Assembly: GCA_903913215.1 (NCBI GenBank) | Contig: CAIWKE010000023.1 | Coordinates: forward strand, 1-64,000 | From: an uncultured Holophagaceae bacterium | GTDB lineage: Bacteria; Acidobacteriota; Holophagae; Holophagales; Holophagaceae | Direction: 5' to 3' | DNA length: 64,000 nucleotides | Notes under the pieces: generated by a model | What the model was told of the DNA's origin: nothing | Seen by the model: the letters and a program-made list of their open reading frames with translations, nothing else | Databases searched by the model: none | Part shown: in pieces, positions 45,985 to 55,203 of the stretch | How positions within the stretch are numbered: the stretch's first letter is position 1 | Layout of the letters: each line of letters starts with the position of its first letter | Translations under genes and position numbers: made by a program

Positions 45985-48036
45985 ATGTCCCACGAGAGTG
46001 AAGCCCCGGAGATCAAGGGTCTGCCCTTGAATGCGCGCAGGCCCCTGGAGCCCGGCGAAAGCTACGTGCCCCTGGTGCCCCAGGACGGCATGCCGGAGAC
46101 CACCACCCGGGCCATCGTCATGGGCCTCATCTTCTGCGCCATCTTCAGCATGGCCGCGGCCTACCTGGCGCTGAAGCTGGGCCAGGGCATCGAGGCGGCC
46201 ATCCCCATCGCCATTCTGGCCGTGGGGCTTTCACGTTTCTTCCCCCGCAAGAACACCATTCTGGAAAACGTCATCATCCAGAGCATCGGCGCCAACAGCA
46301 GCCATGTGGTGAGCGGCGCGGCCTTCACCATCCCCGCCCTCTACGTCCTAGCCAACACCCCCGGCAGCGGTGTGCCCAACCCCACCCTCTGGCAGGTCTG
46401 CCTGGTGAGCTTCCTGGGCGGCTGCATCGGCATCCTGTTCCTCTTGCCCCTGCGCCACCACTTCATGGTGGAGAACCACGGCATTTTCCCCTGGCCCGAG
46501 GCCACGGCCACGGCCGAAATCCTCGTGACCGGCGAGAAGGCTGGCAACCAGGCCCGGGAGCTGGCCGTTGCCGCGGGCATCGGCGCCCTCTACGACGCCC
46601 TCACCAGCGTTTTCCGCGTCATGGGTGAGAACCTCACGCTGAAGAGCATGTGGATCGGCACCGCCCTGCGCGAGCGCTTCTTCGCCTTCAACTTCCTGAA
46701 CAACGCCGCCACCCTGGGCATCGGCTACATCATCGGCCTCAAATACTCCGCCGTCATGGCGGCGGGCTCCATCTTCAGCATGTTCGTGCTGGTGCCCCTC
46801 TTCCACGCCATCGGCCAGCACGTGCCCTTGATCATCGCGCCGGGCACCAAGCTCATCGCTGACATGAACCCCGAGCAGGTCTTCTTCTCCTACATCCGCA
46901 TCATCGGCGTGGGCGCCATCGCGGGCGCGGGCGTCATGGGCGTCATGGCCTCCATGCCCAACATGATCCGGTCCATCATCAGCAACATGAAGGCCCTGCT
47001 GGCAGGTGAGAAGACCGACACGACGACTCTCGTCCCACGCACCGAGCGCACCATCCCCGGCGGCATGATCGCCACGGGCCTGGTGGCCTGCGCCGTCGGC
47101 ACCCTGGCCTTCCTGAGCTTTGGCGTGGGCATCCAGCACGCCTTCATCCCCGCCCTGGTGGCCACCCTCGTCATCATGGTCATCGCCTTCTTCTTCGCCC
47201 CCGTGGCGGCCCGCGCTATTGCCACCATCGGCACCAACCCCATCAGCGGCATGACCATGCTCACCCTGGTGATCACGGGTGGCCTCATGCTGAAGCTGCA
47301 CTTCACGGGCGGCTACGGCATGTTCCTCACCATGATGGTGGGTGGCATTGTCTGCACGGCCCTGGCAGCTTCCGGCGCCTTCAGCACGGACCTCAAGATC
47401 GGCCACTGGATCGGCGCCACCCCCGCCCGCCAGATTGCCTGGAAGTTCGTGGGCACCTTCGTGGCAGCCCTCTTCACGGGCCTGGCCATGTGGCTGCTGG
47501 CCAACCAGAAGCTGCCGGACGGCGCCTACGCCATTGGCACCAACGCCCTGCCCGCGCCCCAGGCCAGCGCCATGAAGGCCATCCTCGAAGGCATCTTCGG
47601 GACCGTCTCCATGCCCCTGCGCTGGTACGCCTTCGGCCTGGGCGTCATGCTCTCTCTGGTGCTGCGCATGGTGGAACTGCCCGCCCTGGGCTTCGCCCTC
47701 GGCATGTACCTGCCCATCGAGCTGAACACGCCCCTCTTCCTGGGCGGCCTCATGGCCCACTGGGTGAACCGTCCCAAGGCTGGCACCAGCGAGGCAGACG
47801 CCAAGGCCCGCGAGAACCGCGGTGTCCTCATCGCCAGCGGCCTCATGGCCGGTGGCGCCATCATGGGCGTCATCGCCTCGGCCATCAAAGCCAAGGACGC
47901 CTGGCGCGATGGCTTCCCTGTCCTCAGCGAGGCCCAGGCCTCCGGCGCCCTGGGCGAGTGGATCGGCCTGATTGCCCTCGTGGCTCTCTGCGTCTACGTC
48001 GTGGGTTACAGTCGGCAGGCGAAGGGGGAGGCCTAG
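45985..48036 (+). CDS. OPT-family oligopeptide transporter
   Basis: A 683-residue inner-membrane protein with about 14-16 hydrophobic helices. The early GLIFCAIFSMAAAYLALKLGQGIEAAIPIAIL and the later IGANSSHVVSGAAFTIPALY and HHFMVENHGIFPWPEATATAEILV segments are typical of the prokaryotic OPT group. Peptide import is the likely role, supported by the adjoining peptidase genes. ATG 45985 follows AGGAG. Confidence 0.95.
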   Translation: MSHESEAPEIKGLPLNARRPLEPGESYVPLVPQDGMPETTTRAIVMGLIFCAIFSMAAAYLALKLGQGIEAAIPIAILAVGLSRFFPRKNTILENVIIQSIGANSSHVVSGAAFTIPALYVLANTPGSGVPNPTLWQVCLVSFLGGCIGILFLLPLRHHFMVENHGIFPWPEATATAEILVTGEKAGNQARELAVAAGIGALYDALTSVFRVMGENLTLKSMWIGTALRERFFAFNFLNNAATLGIGYIIGLKYSAVMAAGSIFSMFVLVPLFHAIGQHVPLIIAPGTKLIADMNPEQVFFSYIRIIGVGAIAGAGVMGVMASMPNMIRSIISNMKALLAGEKTDTTTLVPRTERTIPGGMIATGLVACAVGTLAFLSFGVGIQHAFIPALVATLVIMVIAFFFAPVAARAIATIGTNPISGMTMLTLVITGGLMLKLHFTGGYGMFLTMMVGGIVCTALAASGAFSTDLKIGHWIGATPARQIAWKFVGTFVAALFTGLAMWLLANQKLPDGAYAIGTNALPAPQASAMKAILEGIFGTVSMPLRWYAFGLGVMLSLVLRMVELPALGFALGMYLPIELNTPLFLGGLMAHWVNRPKAGTSEADAKARENRGVLIASGLMAGGAIMGVIASAIKAKDAWRDGFPVLSEAQASGALGEWIGLIALVALCVYVVGYSRQAKGEA

Positions 48037-48053
48037 CTACCCGAGCTAGCTCC

Positions 48054-48084
48054 AGCTCAGAATCGGCTTTGCCGATTCTGAGCT
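48054..48084. terminator. Perfect hairpin after the OPT gene
   Basis: AGCTCAGAATCGGC, loop TTT, GCCGATTCTGAGCT, a 14-bp perfect stem followed by CAAAAAG. It lies between converging genes and lacks a T run on the plus strand. Confidence 0.65.
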
Positions 48085-48156
48085 CAAAAAGCTGGTCACC
48101 GGATCAACCAATCCCCCACCTCATCGGTATGAATTGGTGAGTGAGGAACGGTGAGA

Positions 48157-48933
48157 TTAGGCCTTCAGGCAGGCAAGCAACTCAGGCTGAACGCCCCTGG
48201 TCCCGGTTACGAGATTCCCGCTCTGGGACCAGCCCTGGTCGCCTTCCCAGTCTGTGATGACGCCCCCGGCCTCCTGCACCAGGAGGGCGCCGGCGGCGAG
48301 GTCCCAGATTTTCAGACCCAGCTCGAAGTAGCCGTCATAGATGCCGCAGGCCACGTGCGAGAGGTCCAGGGCGGCACTGCCGGCGCGGCGGATGCCCTTG
48401 GCCCGGGGGAAGACGCGGCCCAGGGCGGCGTTGAACATCGGCCAGCGGTCTTCCAACTGGTAGGCGAAGCCCGTGGCCAGGAAGGCCCCGTCCAGGCCGG
48501 GCTGCCGGGAGACCCGCATGGGCTGGCCGTTCCAGGTGGCACCCTGGCCTCGCGCCGCCAAGAAGCAATCGCCGCGCAGGGGATCCAATACGCAGCCCAC
48601 CACCGGCCCTGATCCGTCCCATAGGGCTACGCTCACGCACCAGTGGGGGAAGCCCTGGACGAAGTTGAGCGTGCCATCCAGAGGGTCCACAATCCAGCGG
48701 CACTCAACATTTCCAAACGCCCCACCTTCTTCGCCAAGGAACCCATAGTCGGGGAAGTGCCGCGCCAGCTCTGCACGGATGGCGGCTTCAGCGCTGCGAT
48801 CCGCCACACTCACGAAATCATTTTTGGTCTTCTCGGTGATGAGCGCCGGATCCAGCTTGCGGAAGTAAGTGAGCAGCACCTCGGCCCCGGCCTGAGCACC
48901 GGCCACGGCGGCATCGCGTTGAGCATCGAACAT
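48157..48933 (-). CDS. Inositol monophosphatase family protein
   Basis: A 258-residue Mg-dependent sugar phosphatase of the SuhB/IMPase family. The metal sites are clear: FLGEEGG, the signature WIVDPLDGTLNFVQGFP, and the C-terminal LKIWDLAAGALLVQEAGG. The actual substrate may be inositol phosphate or a related phosphoester. The ATG at 48933 (MFDAQRDAAV) is preferred to one 12 codons earlier because the helix of the family begins there. Confidence 0.94.
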   Translation of the reverse strand: MFDAQRDAAVAGAQAGAEVLLTYFRKLDPALITEKTKNDFVSVADRSAEAAIRAELARHFPDYGFLGEEGGAFGNVECRWIVDPLDGTLNFVQGFPHWCVSVALWDGSGPVVGCVLDPLRGDCFLAARGQGATWNGQPMRVSRQPGLDGAFLATGFAYQLEDRWPMFNAALGRVFPRAKGIRRAGSAALDLSHVACGIYDGYFELGLKIWDLAAGALLVQEAGGVITDWEGDQGWSQSGNLVTGTRGVQPELLACLKA

Positions 48934-49079
48934 GGGCACCGTCCTCAAAGCATTGTCGCATCTGAGCATCCGCGAAAGGCGCGAAAGCAGCCGAGGCCGA
49001 GAGGGCAGTTAGACCACAAAGAAAGGACGGTTCCACGCGAAAGCGCGTGATGCGAAGTGATAACCACAAAGATAGAAAT

Positions 49080-49143
49080 AGCCACAAAGAACACAAAGTC
49101 GATGCAAGGCTTTGCCTTTGTGCTCTTTGTGTTCTTTGTGGCT
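49080..49143. repeat. CACAAAG-type intergenic inverted repeat
   Basis: Perfect 19-base arms, AGCCACAAAGAACACAAAG and its complement, surround an inner CAAGGC-TTT-GCCTTG hairpin. More CACAAAG and CGCGAAAG units lie on both sides (48970-49215). The 280-base gap between the IMPase and SDR genes holds nothing else. Confidence 0.88.
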
Positions 49144-49213
49144 GAATAATTTTCTCTGTGATGAAATCCCAAACGTCAGCAGCGAACCCGCAGATTGTTC
49201 GCGCCTTTCGCGG

Positions 49214-50659
49214 TTAATCCTTTGTGGTTTCCGCCCTTCGCTTGAGTGTCCGGACCATGCCGGGGAAGACGAACCAGTGGAACGGCAGGACGGTGTACCA
49301 ATAGATCAATCCCAGCAGGCCGTGGGGCTCGAAGAAGGCGGTCTGCTCCAGACGGGAGCCCTCCCCCTCTGGCCGCACGGTGAACTGCAGCCAGGCGCGG
49401 CCATCCAGCTTCATCTCTGAGCGCAGGCGCAGGAGCCGGTCCTGCTCCAGGGCCTCCACCCGCCAAAAATCCACGGGATCGCCCACACGCAGCTCCCGTG
49501 GGTGGCGTCGCCGCCGTCGCATGCCCATGCCGCCCAGGGCGCGGTCCATCCAGCCCCGCATCTGCCATAGGAAGTTGCCTGCGGGCCAGCCGTTCTCGCC
49601 GCCCAGGGCGCAGAAGGCCTGGAAGACAGCCTCAGGACGGGCCTTCACATGGCGGGAGTGGCGCTCCAGCAGCATGCCCTCATGGGAGCCCAGGGCCATG
49701 CCCTCAGGTTCTCCGGCCAGACTGGAGGCCCAGGTGGTTTCCACAGCGTCCTCGTCCAGGCGCTCCAGGGCCAGCTTCAGGGCCTCTCGATAGGGCATGG
49801 GCCGCACCCGGAAGGTTTCCAGTGCCCGGAAATCCTGCACCACCACCTCGGTCCGCATGCCTTCCATGAGCGGCCCCGCCAGGGCGATGGGAATGGGCGT
49901 CAGCAGGTCCACCCAGAGCACGGACAGGATGGGCAGGGGCACGTTCATGGGAATAATCACGCGGCGTAGGCCCCGCGCTTCGGCGTAGCCCAGCATCATG
50001 CGGCGGTAGTCCAGCACATCGGCGCCACCGATCTCATAGATGCCCGAAACATCTGGATGCTCCTGGGCCTCTACCAGGTAGGCCAGCACATCCCGCACGC
50101 CGATGGGCTGGCAGCGGGTGTTCACCCAGCGGGGCGTGATCATGAAGGGCAGACGCTCGGTCAGGTGGCGGATCATCTCGAAGCTGGCACTGCCACTGCC
50201 CACGATGACCGCAGCCCGGAACTCCAACACCGGCACACCGGCGCTGCCCAGGGCCGTGCCCACCTCCTGGCGGCTGGCCAGGTGGTCGCTGTGGAGCCTG
50301 TCGGCATCCCCCAGGCCACCCAGGTAGGTGATGCGGCGCACCCCCGCTCGGGCGCAGGCCTCGGCGAAGATGGTGGCCTGGCGCAGGTCCCGGCCCCGGA
50401 AGTCGGCCTGATCCTCCCCCATGGCGTGCACCAGGTAGTAGGCCTGGGCCACGCCCTCCAGGGCCGCGGCCAGGCTGGCCTCATCGGACACGTCGCCTTT
50501 CACCAGTTCCACCCCAGGCCAGGGGCGACCCGCCAGGCGGTCGGGATTCCGGGACAGGCAGCGCACGCGATGTCCCGCCGCCAGCAGGCGTGGCACCAGC
50601 CTGCCGCCGATGTAGCCCGTGGCGCCGGTCACCAGGATGAGAGGCCTACCTGAATCCAT
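49214..50659 (-). CDS. SDR-like NAD(P)-binding protein with DUF2867 domain
   Basis: A 481-residue fusion. The N-terminal Rossmann domain has LVTGATGYIGGRLVPRLL and the atypical-SDR segments YYLVHAMG and VRRITYLGGLGD. The C-terminal part (from about 320) with NGWPAGNFLWQMRGWMDRALGG, VGDPVDFWRVEAL and the final WYTVLPFHWFVFPGM is DUF2867, a START-like domain. The function is unknown. A TTG at 50692 overlapping the upstream stop (TTGA) is an alternative start. Confidence 0.9.
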   Translation of the reverse strand: MDSGRPLILVTGATGYIGGRLVPRLLAAGHRVRCLSRNPDRLAGRPWPGVELVKGDVSDEASLAAALEGVAQAYYLVHAMGEDQADFRGRDLRQATIFAEACARAGVRRITYLGGLGDADRLHSDHLASRQEVGTALGSAGVPVLEFRAAVIVGSGSASFEMIRHLTERLPFMITPRWVNTRCQPIGVRDVLAYLVEAQEHPDVSGIYEIGGADVLDYRRMMLGYAEARGLRRVIIPMNVPLPILSVLWVDLLTPIPIALAGPLMEGMRTEVVVQDFRALETFRVRPMPYREALKLALERLDEDAVETTWASSLAGEPEGMALGSHEGMLLERHSRHVKARPEAVFQAFCALGGENGWPAGNFLWQMRGWMDRALGGMGMRRRRRHPRELRVGDPVDFWRVEALEQDRLLRLRSEMKLDGRAWLQFTVRPEGEGSRLEQTAFFEPHGLLGLIYWYTVLPFHWFVFPGMVRTLKRRAETTKD

Positions 50660-50688
50660 GCGGGAGGCCCCTGAGGGGCTCGGGGCGC

Positions 50689-51357
50689 TCAAGCTGGCAC
50701 CAGGTCTGCAAACACGAAGCCATCCCGCTCGACCACCTCACCTCGCTGGAAGGCGAGAGGTTGCCTGAACATGGGGCCAGCCCAGGCGAAGGTGTGGAAC
50801 TCGCCCCGCTCCCCGCAGGGGTCCACATCCGGCGCCAATTCCGCCAGTAACGCCGCATCGAAATCTCGTCCTGCGAAAGCCGCGGGCAGCACCTTGGGAT
50901 CCACGCAGACCAGGGTGGCCCGCAGGCCCGCAGCCACCATGTCCCGGGCCAGGCCCGCGGTATCCGGGTTCCAGATGGGAAAGAGGGGGCGGAGCCCCGT
51001 TCCCGCGAGCTTCTGGATGCGATAGTCCCGCACGTCCTCCAGGAAGAGGTCCCCGAAGGCCATGGCCTCGATGCCCTGGGCCCTGGCCTCGTTGCAGACG
51101 GCGGCCATGCGCCCCTCGTAAGCCTCGTTGGTACAGGGCCAGGGCAGCGGCACCTTCCAGAGGGGGAGTCCCACAGCCTCGGCCTGGGCCTCCAGGAGGA
51201 CCTCCCGAACCCCGTGCATGGCCACCCGATCGAAGGCCTCGTTGGTGGTGGTGAGCAGACCCACCACCTCTACATCCGGGCTCTGGCGAAGCACATACAG
51301 CGCCCAGGCGGCGTCCTTGCCGCTGGACCAACTCAGCAGGGCCTTGATTCGGGTCAT
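50689..51357 (-). CDS. Dph6-like ATP pyrophosphatase (diphthine-ammonia ligase family)
   Basis: A 222-residue adenine nucleotide alpha-hydrolase. The PP-loop is LLSWSSGKDAAWAL, and the family segments VGLLTTTNEAFDRVAMHG, EAMAFGDLFLEDVRDYR and CGERGEFHTFAWAGPMF are present. Eukaryotic Dph6 makes diphthamide, which bacteria lack, so the bacterial substrate is unknown. It lies upstream of the SDR gene on the same strand and diverges from the Nfu gene. Confidence 0.9.
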   Translation of the reverse strand: MTRIKALLSWSSGKDAAWALYVLRQSPDVEVVGLLTTTNEAFDRVAMHGVREVLLEAQAEAVGLPLWKVPLPWPCTNEAYEGRMAAVCNEARAQGIEAMAFGDLFLEDVRDYRIQKLAGTGLRPLFPIWNPDTAGLARDMVAAGLRATLVCVDPKVLPAAFAGRDFDAALLAELAPDVDPCGERGEFHTFAWAGPMFRQPLAFQRGEVVERDGFVFADLVPA

Positions 51358-51388
51358 GGGGGCTCCATTCCCAAGTATGAACCTCGCA

Positions 51389-51415
51389 AATCTTGACGAA
51401 TTTGGTAAACTTTAC
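51389..51415 (+). promoter_or_regulatory. Operator/promoter-like motif before the Nfu gene
   Basis: AATCTTGAC, two bases, ATTTGGTA, three bases, TTTAC, ending 12 bases before the ATG. It shares 22 of about 27 positions with the motif at 32652-32679. TGGTAAACT could be an extended -10. Confidence 0.5.
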
Positions 51416-51427
51416 TTGGAGCCGTCC

Positions 51428-51970
51428 ATGCCCAAGGTTATCAACATCGAACCCACCCCCAATCCCGATGCCCTCAAGTTCCTGGTGCATCCAGCCCTGC
51501 TCAAGGCCGGATCCAGGTCCTTCAAGGACTTCGGCGCCGCCGTGGGAGATCCCCTGGGTTCCTGCCTCTTCGGCCTGGGGCGCATCACATCCGTGTTCTA
51601 CATGGACCGCTTTGTGACCGTGAACAAGGACCCAGCGGCGGAGTGGAGCGACCTCATCGACCCCATTTGCGAGGCCATCGAGGACCTGCGCCTGCCGGAA
51701 AACGAGTCCGGTGACGAGGCCAAGGCGCTCAGCGGCGAGGCGGACGCCACCCTGGAGCAGATCAACCAGATCCTGGACTCCCGTATCCGACCCGGCCTGG
51801 CCGGGGATGGCGGCGGCCTGGAGGTCATCTCCTTCGATGGCCAGACCCTCCAGATCAGCTATCACGGCGCCTGCGGCTCCTGCCCCTCCTCCACCAGTGG
51901 CACCCTCAACTACATTGAGGGCCTTCTACAGGCCGAGGTTAGCCCCAGCATCCGGGTCGTAAGCTGGTAG
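51428..51970 (+). CDS. Nfu-type Fe-S scaffold protein (NifU family)
   Basis: A 180-residue protein. The N-terminal Nfu_N domain (EPTPNPDALKFLVHPALL, then GDPLGSCLFGLGRITSVFYMDRFVTV) is joined to a NifU C-terminal domain with the cluster-binding CxxC in YHGACGSCPSSTSGTL. It carries and delivers Fe-S clusters in the cytoplasm. The ATG at 51428 sits close after the shared motif, which fits control by an Fe-S sensor. Confidence 0.93.
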   Translation: MPKVINIEPTPNPDALKFLVHPALLKAGSRSFKDFGAAVGDPLGSCLFGLGRITSVFYMDRFVTVNKDPAAEWSDLIDPICEAIEDLRLPENESGDEAKALSGEADATLEQINQILDSRIRPGLAGDGGGLEVISFDGQTLQISYHGACGSCPSSTSGTLNYIEGLLQAEVSPSIRVVSW

Positions 51971-52044
51971 CGACGGAACCCACCCTTTGCAAGGCCAAGA
52001 ATCCCAGCCAAGCTGTTACCCAGAGTCAAGGCAAGGAGAGCGGA

Positions 52045-53040
52045 GTGGTGAGGGGCAAGGCGGTTGAGCGGAGCGCCGGTGAATCCGTTCACCTGACCGC
52101 GCTTTCGGACCTACTCGAGGTAAGCCACGCGGATCCGGTGCGGCTTTTCGAGCACGGCCTGGCCCTGCTGGTGCAGGTGCTTGGCGTGGACCGGGCCCTC
52201 CTCACCCGTGTGACGGGGCTGGGTTTCGAGGTCTTCTGGTGGGCCGTGGGCCCCGGGGCCAGCATGGAAGGGATCTTCGCCGCTCCCGAGAAGGGCTTCT
52301 GCCCCTTTGTGATCGCCAACCCGGATCGCCCCCTCGTCATCGAGGACGCCGCTGCGGACCCCAACTGGCGGCAGAGTCCCGCCTACCTGGAGCTGGGCAT
52401 CCGCGCCTATGCGGGCGTGGCACTCAAGACCGAGGACAAGGCCGTGGGCTCCCTCTGCGTCCAGCACCATGCCTCTCGCGCCTTCAGCCCAGCCGAGTTC
52501 GCTTTCATCAGGACCATGGGCCACCTCATGGCCCGCACGATGGCAACGGAAAACCTAAAGGAGGAGCTCAGGGCCTCTCTCGAGGCCCTGGAACTCAGCA
52601 GCACCGTCCTCGAAGACAGCGCCCTGCAGAGCGTCCGCACGGGCCTGCCCAACCGCCGCTTCCTGGACATCTGGCTACGCTCTGCCCTGTTCACGGCCCG
52701 CCGACGCAACGAGCCCATGGCCCTGGCTCTCTGGACCAAGCCGCTGGCGCCCGGCACCAAGGGCGGCCTGGACTTGATCAACTCCCGGCTGCGGGGGCAG
52801 GACTTGCTGGTGGAACTATCCAAGGACCAGTACCTCCTGCTCATGCCCAACACGACCGAGCCCGGTGCCATTCTGCTGCTGGAGCGGCTCAGGGATCAGC
52901 TGGGCCAGCGACCCATCGGCGCCACGGTGTGGCTGGCAGACGGGAAGGACATGACCATGAAGTCTGCTTTGCGGCGCGTCGGCAAAGCCTTTACCGAGGC
53001 CAATCGGGAGGGATCTGACCTCGTGTGGATCCACGGCTGA
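52045..53040 (+). CDS. GAF protein with degenerate GGDEF-like domain
   Basis: A 331-residue cytoplasmic protein. Residues ~20-165 form a GAF domain (FCPFVIANPDRPLVIEDAAADPNW, YAGVALKTEDKAVGSLCV). After a helical linker, residues ~190-325 follow the diguanylate-cyclase fold, starting with TGLPNRRFLD, but the GGDEF site reads SKDQY. It is therefore unlikely to make cyclic di-GMP and may be a receptor or adaptor. The start is GTG at 52045 (a second GTG follows), with AGGAG upstream. Confidence 0.75.
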   Translation: MVRGKAVERSAGESVHLTALSDLLEVSHADPVRLFEHGLALLVQVLGVDRALLTRVTGLGFEVFWWAVGPGASMEGIFAAPEKGFCPFVIANPDRPLVIEDAAADPNWRQSPAYLELGIRAYAGVALKTEDKAVGSLCVQHHASRAFSPAEFAFIRTMGHLMARTMATENLKEELRASLEALELSSTVLEDSALQSVRTGLPNRRFLDIWLRSALFTARRRNEPMALALWTKPLAPGTKGGLDLINSRLRGQDLLVELSKDQYLLLMPNTTEPGAILLLERLRDQLGQRPIGATVWLADGKDMTMKSALRRVGKAFTEANREGSDLVWIHG

Positions 53041-53100
53041 TGCGGGTCCGCCGAGCCCTCCCCTGGTCCAGGCCACGCGTCCATGGGATGATTCAGAACG

Positions 53101-55203
53101 ATGGCAGCACCAGACTTGGAGCTGGTCTTGTGGAGGTGGATGTTGAACACTCCAACCCTGGTGAACGCAGCCCTGAGTGCCCTGGAAGGCAAGAGCGGAC
53201 CCAGCCGCGAGGAGCTTTGTCAGTGGTATGAGCTGATGCACCTGGGCCGCATCCTGGATGACAAGGCCCCCAACTACCTCAAGCAGGCCATTGGCTGGTC
53301 CTACCATGCGCCCTGTGCGGGCCATGATGGCATCCAGCTCGCCGCAGGCCTGGCCTTCCGGCCCGGCCGGGACTACCTCTTCCCCTATTACCGCGACCTG
53401 CTCACCTGCCTCGCGGCGGGCATCACCCCCGAGGAACTGCTGCTGAACGGCATTTCCAAGGCCACAGACGTGGCCGGGGCTGGCCGCCACATGAGCAACC
53501 ACTTCGGAAAACCCTCCATCGGCATCCAGAACGTCTCCAGCCTCACGGGCAATCACACCCAGCATGCCGTGGGCCTGGCCCGGGCCGTGAAGACCTACCA
53601 GCGGGACCACATCGTGTTCTGCAGCCAGGGCGAGTCCTCCCTTTCCGAGGGCTACTGCTTCGAGAGCATCAACGGCGCGGACCGCGAGAAACTGCCCGTG
53701 GTCTTCATCGTCCAGGACAACGGCTACGGCATTTCCGTGCCCAAGCGGGACCAGAGCGCAAACTCAGACATCTGCGACAACTTCAGTGGTTTTCCCAACC
53801 TCTGCATCATCAAGTGCGATGGCCTGGACCTGCTCGACTCCATGCGCGCCATGGAGGAGGCCCTGGCCTACGTGCGGACTGGCCGGGGCCCCGCCATGGT
53901 CTACGCCCACTGCGTTCGCATCGGCAGCCACTCCAACTCCGACCGCCACGAGCTGTACCGGGACGATGCCGAGCGGGCCGCGGCCAAGGCCAAAGATCCC
54001 CTGCCCAAGTTCCGGGCCTACTGCCTGGAGAACGGCCTCAGCGCCGACGAACTGGCGGCCATCGAGACTGACAACCAGGCCCGCTACCTGGCAGCACACG
54101 AAAAGGCCATGGCCGCACCGAATCCAGACCCCGCCAGCATCTACGATTTCATCATCCCCGAGGCCTGGGTCTCGGAGCAGTTTCCCGACGGTACCCACGA
54201 GGCCAGGGGCGAAACCAAGAGCGTCATCGCGGCCCTGAACCAGACCCTCAAGGAGGAGTTCCGGCTCAACCCCGACACCTACATCTGGGGCCAGGACATG
54301 GCCAACAAGGAAAAGGGCGGCATCTTCAATGTGTCCAAGGGACTCCAGCAGGAGTTCGGTGAAGCGCGGGTTTTCAACGCCCCCATTGCCGAGGACTTCA
54401 TCGTGGGCACGGCCAATGGGTTCTCCCGGCTCAACGACAAGATTCGCGTCGTGGTGGAGGGCGCCGAGTTCGCCGACTACATCTGGCCCGCCGCCGAGCA
54501 GATCGTGGAGACCAGCCATGACTACTGGCGCAGCAACGGCCAGTTCTCCCCCAACATCACCATCCGCATCGCCTCAGGCGGCTACATCGGCGGCGGCCTC
54601 TACCACTCGCAAAACGTGGAGGGCTGGCTCACCACCCTGCCTGGCATCCGCGTGGTGGTGCCCGCCTTCGCGGATGACGCCGCGGGCCTGCTGCGCACGG
54701 CCATCCGCAGCCGGGGCACCACCCTCTACCTGGAACCGAAGTTCCTCTACAACTCCAAGCTGGCCCACGCCGTGGTCCCACCGGATTTCGCCGTGCCCTT
54801 CGGCAAGGCCCGGGTCCGGCGCGCCGGTACGGACCTCACCATCCTCGCCTACGGCACGCCGGTCCACTTTGCCCTGGAAGCCGCGGCCAAGCTGGAAAAG
54901 GAAGGCCACTCCGTGGAGGTGGTGGACCTGCGCAGCCTCAGCCCTCTGGACACCGAGGCCATCGCCCGTTCCGTGAAAAAAACCCACCGGCTGCTCATCG
55001 CCCACGAGGACAAGGTCTTCGGCGGCTTCGGTGGCGAACTGGCCGCCATCGCCGCCTCCGAGTGCTTCCCCTGGTTGGACGCCCCCGTGGAACGCGTGGG
55101 TTCCGAGTTCACCCCCGTGGGCTTCAACCGCATCCTTGAACGCGCCACCCTGCCCAACACCGCCAAGGTCTACGAAGCGGCGCTCAAGGTGCTGTCGTTC
55201 TGA
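53101..55203 (+). CDS. Fused 2-oxoacid dehydrogenase E1 (alpha plus beta)
   Basis: A 700-residue thiamine-diphosphate enzyme joining both E1 subunits. The alpha half (about 1-350) has HMSNHFGKPSIGIQNVSSLTG and the ThDP site FCSQGESSLSEGYCFE...VFIVQDNGYGIS. The beta half (about 375-700) has DTYIWGQDM, NAPIAEDFIVGTANGFSRL, FADYIWPAAEQIVETS and HRLLIAHEDKVFGGFG. It decarboxylates pyruvate or branched-chain 2-oxoacids for lipoyl transfer. No E2 or E3 gene is adjacent, so the substrate is open. Confidence 0.93.
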   Translation: MAAPDLELVLWRWMLNTPTLVNAALSALEGKSGPSREELCQWYELMHLGRILDDKAPNYLKQAIGWSYHAPCAGHDGIQLAAGLAFRPGRDYLFPYYRDLLTCLAAGITPEELLLNGISKATDVAGAGRHMSNHFGKPSIGIQNVSSLTGNHTQHAVGLARAVKTYQRDHIVFCSQGESSLSEGYCFESINGADREKLPVVFIVQDNGYGISVPKRDQSANSDICDNFSGFPNLCIIKCDGLDLLDSMRAMEEALAYVRTGRGPAMVYAHCVRIGSHSNSDRHELYRDDAERAAAKAKDPLPKFRAYCLENGLSADELAAIETDNQARYLAAHEKAMAAPNPDPASIYDFIIPEAWVSEQFPDGTHEARGETKSVIAALNQTLKEEFRLNPDTYIWGQDMANKEKGGIFNVSKGLQQEFGEARVFNAPIAEDFIVGTANGFSRLNDKIRVVVEGAEFADYIWPAAEQIVETSHDYWRSNGQFSPNITIRIASGGYIGGGLYHSQNVEGWLTTLPGIRVVVPAFADDAAGLLRTAIRSRGTTLYLEPKFLYNSKLAHAVVPPDFAVPFGKARVRRAGTDLTILAYGTPVHFALEAAAKLEKEGHSVEVVDLRSLSPLDTEAIARSVKKTHRLLIAHEDKVFGGFGGELAAIAASECFPWLDAPVERVGSEFTPVGFNRILERATLPNTAKVYEAALKVLSF

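Noticed and set aside
42549-47760. Long antisense frames of 400-600 codons opposite the peptidase and transporter genes
   Set aside because: High GC content leaves the antisense frames open. Their composition (Gly, His, Val, Gln and Leu-rich with no motifs) mirrors the real genes on the plus strand.
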